From CAYVDH01 sp964450355 (GTDB taxonomy: Bacteria > Bacteroidota > Bacteroidia > NS11-12g > UBA955): 9,722 nt of DNA. Location: the NCBI GenBank assembly GCA_964450355.1, contig CAYVDH010000137.1, positions 1 through 9,722 on the forward strand. The letters run 5' to 3'. The position numbers and the translations under genes were made by a program. Numbering within the stretch: the first letter of the stretch is position 1; each line of letters starts with the position of its first letter. The notes beneath the pieces were generated by a model that had not been told where the DNA came from, made no database searches, and saw only the letters and a program-made list of their open reading frames with translations. Of the stretch, positions 7,048 to 9,722 are shown piece by piece.

Positions 7048-9722
7048 TTAACGAGCTACAATGATTTTAATGGTTCCTTTTGGTTTTGTTCCTTTACCAT
7101 CAGTTACTACTACTATGTAGTTGCCAGATTGTAATCCGCTTACATCTAATTTAACATTGCTTTCTTTGGTAACCACATTTCCAATGATTTTTCTAGTAAC
7201 TACTTTTCCAGTAACATCTATTACAGATAAAGTGATGTCATTACCAGTGATGTTTTGTAAATTGATATTAATAAAATCATTTGCTGGATTAGGGTAAGCA
7301 GATATTTTGTTTAATACCGTATTTACAGCACTTGATTTTTGAACTGAGGTTCTGTATTGTAAACATTCAAAGAAACCTCTTCCATGTGTTCCAGCGTATA
7401 TTGCACCTTGGTTTTTGTTAGGGAAATAATATTGTCTTAAAGCTAAAGTAGCTACTTTTGGAAATTTATTTTCTGGTTTAGTTTGTGCAACCCAATTTGT
7501 ACCGTTGTTATCTGAAGCATATACACCTAGGTCAGTAGCTAAGAACATGGTACTTGAATTAGAGTATAAAATTAAGCCATCGTAAACTGGCATGCTTGGT
7601 AAATCGTTTGTAATGTTGGTATAAGAAGGAGAAGAAAGCATGTTACTGCCTTTATAAACATAACTACCTCCACCATAATTTCCTAGAGTTATCAATGCAT
7701 TATTTTCATTGTTAGGGTCTAAGTTTATAGAAGATATAGCTCTGCCACTGTTAGCAGTAAAGCTTAAATTGGTAGTTACAATACCTTGTGGTATTGACAA
7801 TGGCGCAGACCATTTATTGTAATGTGCAGTATCTAATCCACTTACTCTGAATATAGAAGAGTTGTTGCTAATAAATACAGTTGAACCATCTTTAGTAGGT
7901 TCAATATCCCACACATCAGAAGAACCAAGTGAATTGGTAATCATGTACCATTCTGGTTCTTTGTTTAAATCTGTAGCATTTAACATCATCCAAACTTGAC
8001 CATTGATAGCTAAAAACAAACGTGAATCAGAATTGAAAAAATTAGGGTGTTCCCATAATTTGAATTTAGAATTAAATGGTGCGTAATCTGATTGATTGTT
8101 ATGTTCACAGAATTTGGCAGTATCAGATAAAGCTTTGAAACTACGAGCAATTCTACGGTCCCAAATACAAGATTGAGTTTTTCCAAAATCTCTAGAACGA
8201 GTCAAGTTGGCATAATAAGTTTCAGCAAATACAATGCTGTTGTTTTTTACAGAAATATCAGTTTGAAAACCATCACCACCTTTTATTTCTACAGCAGATA
8301 ATGGAGTATTTCCTTGTCTGTTTATGTATTGAGTACCATTATCTTGAGTTCCACCAACAATGTTCCCTTCGTAATCAGCAGCCACAGCATAAAATTGAGT
8401 GGCATTAAATCCAAAATTTTTAGGTGTAAAAGTTGATAAATTATCTGAACTAAAGAATAAACCACCATCACATCCCACAATCAATGTTGGAGGATTGGTT
8501 CTTGTATCCCATTTTAAAATGTGTTTGTCAGCATGAACATATTGTCTGTTAGCTCCACCAAAGTCATTTAAAGATGCAATAGTTTTAGGAGTTTCTCCCT
8601 CTTTCCATTCAGCTAAATTAACTCCTCCCATGATGATTCTATTTTTATTTTTAGGGTCAACTGTAATGACGTTGTTGTAGTTACCTTGAGAAGATGCTCC
8701 AGACATTAATGGGTCAAAATAGATAGTGCTTTGTTGAATGATTTTTTCCCAAGAAGTTCCACCATTCGTAGTTCTGTATACACCGTCTAATCTGCCGGCA
8801 GCACTTGATACCATGAAATAAACATAATTTGGATCTTCAGGAGAAATGGCAATAGAAAAACGAGTTCCAACAGCTCCAGTAGGTGTTGATACAGTCCATC
8901 CAGTTCCTCTATCAGTGCTTTTTAAAATTGCATTTCCAACTTGAGCCCACACATGACCGTTACTTGCTACTTTTATTTCTTTACAAGAGCCAGACCTTGC
9001 ACTTACCCAATTTAATCCATCATCAGAATATTTGATACCATTGTCAGTACCAGCATAAATTCTTGTACCTCCAGAGGTTTCAGCATCCATAGAACTAACA
9101 TTACCCCAATTAACTGAAGTATTGATTCTGCTAAAAGTTCTTCCTCTGTCAGTAGAACGGAATACTCCAGAACCTTGGAATGCTGGTGAACCAAAAGCAG
9201 TTCCAATTAAATTTGTAAATTGACCCTCACCAGTTCCATAACAAATAATGCCATCGGTATTTTGTGCAATTGATACAATGTTTAAATTTTCTTGAAAATC
9301 GTTTACTGGTTTCCAAGATAAACCTCTTGTTGTAGAGCGAAACAATCCACCACTTACACCTCCAACAAACATAATGCTTGGGGTGTCTTTATCTTGTAAA
9401 AATGCACGAGTTCTGCCACCTACGTTATCAGGACCTCTTTCAGTCCAAATGGTATTAACAGTTCTTTTGTAATTGTTTCTCAAAGACATCTCTATAGCAT
9501 TGTTGTATTCAAATAAAGATAATTCGCCAGTCTCAATGTTTTTTCTCAAATTGCCAAAATATTGAGCCATTCCTTTAGCAGATTTGGCATCTAATCCTTG
9601 CTGATTGATAATTCCTTTTTCGATGTTCGACTCTTGTCTAGGTGAATAAGTCTTTGATTGATTAATAAACAAAATACCGCCAACTAAAGCTATTGAGCTT
9701 AAGGCAGTTGCAACAATAAATT
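7048..9722 (-). CDS. T9SS-secreted Asp-box (BNR/sortilin-like) beta-propeller protein, 5' end outside window
   Basis: The frame is open to the right edge: 890 complete codons are visible, counted from 9720. The first visible residues (FIVATALSSIALVGGILFI, 1-19) form the hydrophobic core of a signal peptide, so the true start lies just beyond 9722. A TTG at 9672 is not the start. The body is a beta-propeller with Asp-box motifs (S/T-x-D-x-G-x-x-W/F) at about 129-136, 189-196, 231-238, 268-275, 317-324, 424-431, 509-516 and 736-743. Several are degenerate, with T or N for the Asp. Blade-preceding G-x-D-x-G-[IVL]-[YF] type stretches accompany them (for example GTDNG and GCDGG). The end (about 803-890) is a Por/T9SS type A sorting domain: YPNPAND (809-815), DVTGKVV (835-841), LDVSGLQSGNY (858-868), then a terminal beta strand. 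The protein should cross the inner membrane by Sec and the outer membrane by T9SS, ending secreted or surface-attached. Propellers of this type bind proteins or glycans or are part of hydrolases; no catalytic residues are recognisable, so the ligand is unknown. A terminator follows the gene. Confidence 0.9.
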   Translation of the reverse strand, partial: FIVATALSSIALVGGILFINQSKTYSPRQESNIEKGIINQQGLDAKSAKGMAQYFGNLRKNIETGELSLFEYNNAIEMSLRNNYKRTVNTIWTERGPDNVGGRTRAFLQDKDTPSIMFVGGVSGGLFRSTTRGLSWKPVNDFQENLNIVSIAQNTDGIICYGTGEGQFTNLIGTAFGSPAFQGSGVFRSTDRGRTFSRINTSVNWGNVSSMDAETSGGTRIYAGTDNGIKYSDDGLNWVSARSGSCKEIKVASNGHVWAQVGNAILKSTDRGTGWTVSTPTGAVGTRFSIAISPEDPNYVYFMVSSAAGRLDGVYRTTNGGTSWEKIIQQSTIYFDPLMSGASSQGNYNNVITVDPKNKNRIIMGGVNLAEWKEGETPKTIASLNDFGGANRQYVHADKHILKWDTRTNPPTLIVGCDGGLFFSSDNLSTFTPKNFGFNATQFYAVAADYEGNIVGGTQDNGTQYINRQGNTPLSAVEIKGGDGFQTDISVKNNSIVFAETYYANLTRSRDFGKTQSCIWDRRIARSFKALSDTAKFCEHNNQSDYAPFNSKFKLWEHPNFFNSDSRLFLAINGQVWMMLNATDLNKEPEWYMITNSLGSSDVWDIEPTKDGSTVFISNNSSIFRVSGLDTAHYNKWSAPLSIPQGIVTTNLSFTANSGRAISSINLDPNNENNALITLGNYGGGSYVYKGSNMLSSPSYTNITNDLPSMPVYDGLILYSNSSTMFLATDLGVYASDNNGTNWVAQTKPENKFPKVATLALRQYYFPNKNQGAIYAGTHGRGFFECLQYRTSVQKSSAVNTVLNKISAYPNPANDFININLQNITGNDITLSVIDVTGKVVTRKIIGNVVTKESNVKLDVSGLQSGNYIVVVTDGKGTKPKGTIKIIVAR

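Noticed and set aside
9012..9206. Minus-strand open frame inside the propeller gene, in another frame
   Set aside because: It is Leu/Val-rich only because of a frame shift in a region rich in Gly/Thr/Asp codons; the Asp-box frame is clearly the real one.
1..9722. Mobile element, prophage, CRISPR or defence system
   Set aside because: No transposase, integrase, direct-repeat array, terminal inverted repeats, tRNA-associated attachment site or recognisable defence domain was seen on either strand.

Overview
The window is AT-rich DNA from a member of the Bacteroidota, most likely a Flavobacteriia-like lineage. Three things point there. The protein read leftward from the right edge ends in a Por/type IX secretion (T9SS) C-terminal sorting domain. 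CarB has the short form, without the C-terminal allosteric domain, that I recall from flavobacteria. The gene starts are A/T-rich and lack clear Shine-Dalgarno sequences. Assignment below phylum level is inference.

Layout, left to right. Bases 2-196 (+) hold the C-terminal end of a retropepsin-like (clan AA) aspartic protease. Bases 266-892 (+) encode a small unrecognised secreted protein, perhaps an outer-membrane beta-barrel, whose signal peptide is encoded across a run of 15 T. Bases 994-3810 (+) are carB, with both ATP-grasp halves intact. It is followed 20 bp later by a polytopic membrane protein resembling GT-C glycosyltransferases (3831-5306) and then by a bestrophin-family channel (5413-6297). 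The strand then switches. A two-TM, TPR-like protein (6954-6301) meets the bestrophin gene tail to tail with 3 bp between stop codons. A large T9SS-secreted Asp-box beta-propeller protein (from beyond 9722 down to 7048) is separated from the TPR-like gene by a good intrinsic terminator.

Functionally this looks like ordinary chromosome rather than a dedicated island. CarB makes carbamoyl phosphate for pyrimidine and arginine synthesis. The other genes are envelope proteins (possible barrel, GT-C-like enzyme, ion channel, membrane-anchored TPR protein) or exported proteins (propeller). Apart from possible co-transcription of carB with the GT-C-like gene, I see no evidence that they work as one system. 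There are no RNA genes, insertion sequences, CRISPR arrays or phage genes.

No gene-free stretch reaches 300 bases. The gaps at 197-265, 893-993 and 5307-5412 are A/T-rich leaders with at most weak promoter-like matches. The features most worth a second look are the T15 tract with two overlapping start codons in different frames (262 and 266) and the CarB that lacks its allosteric domain. I did not find a convincing new multi-gene system.
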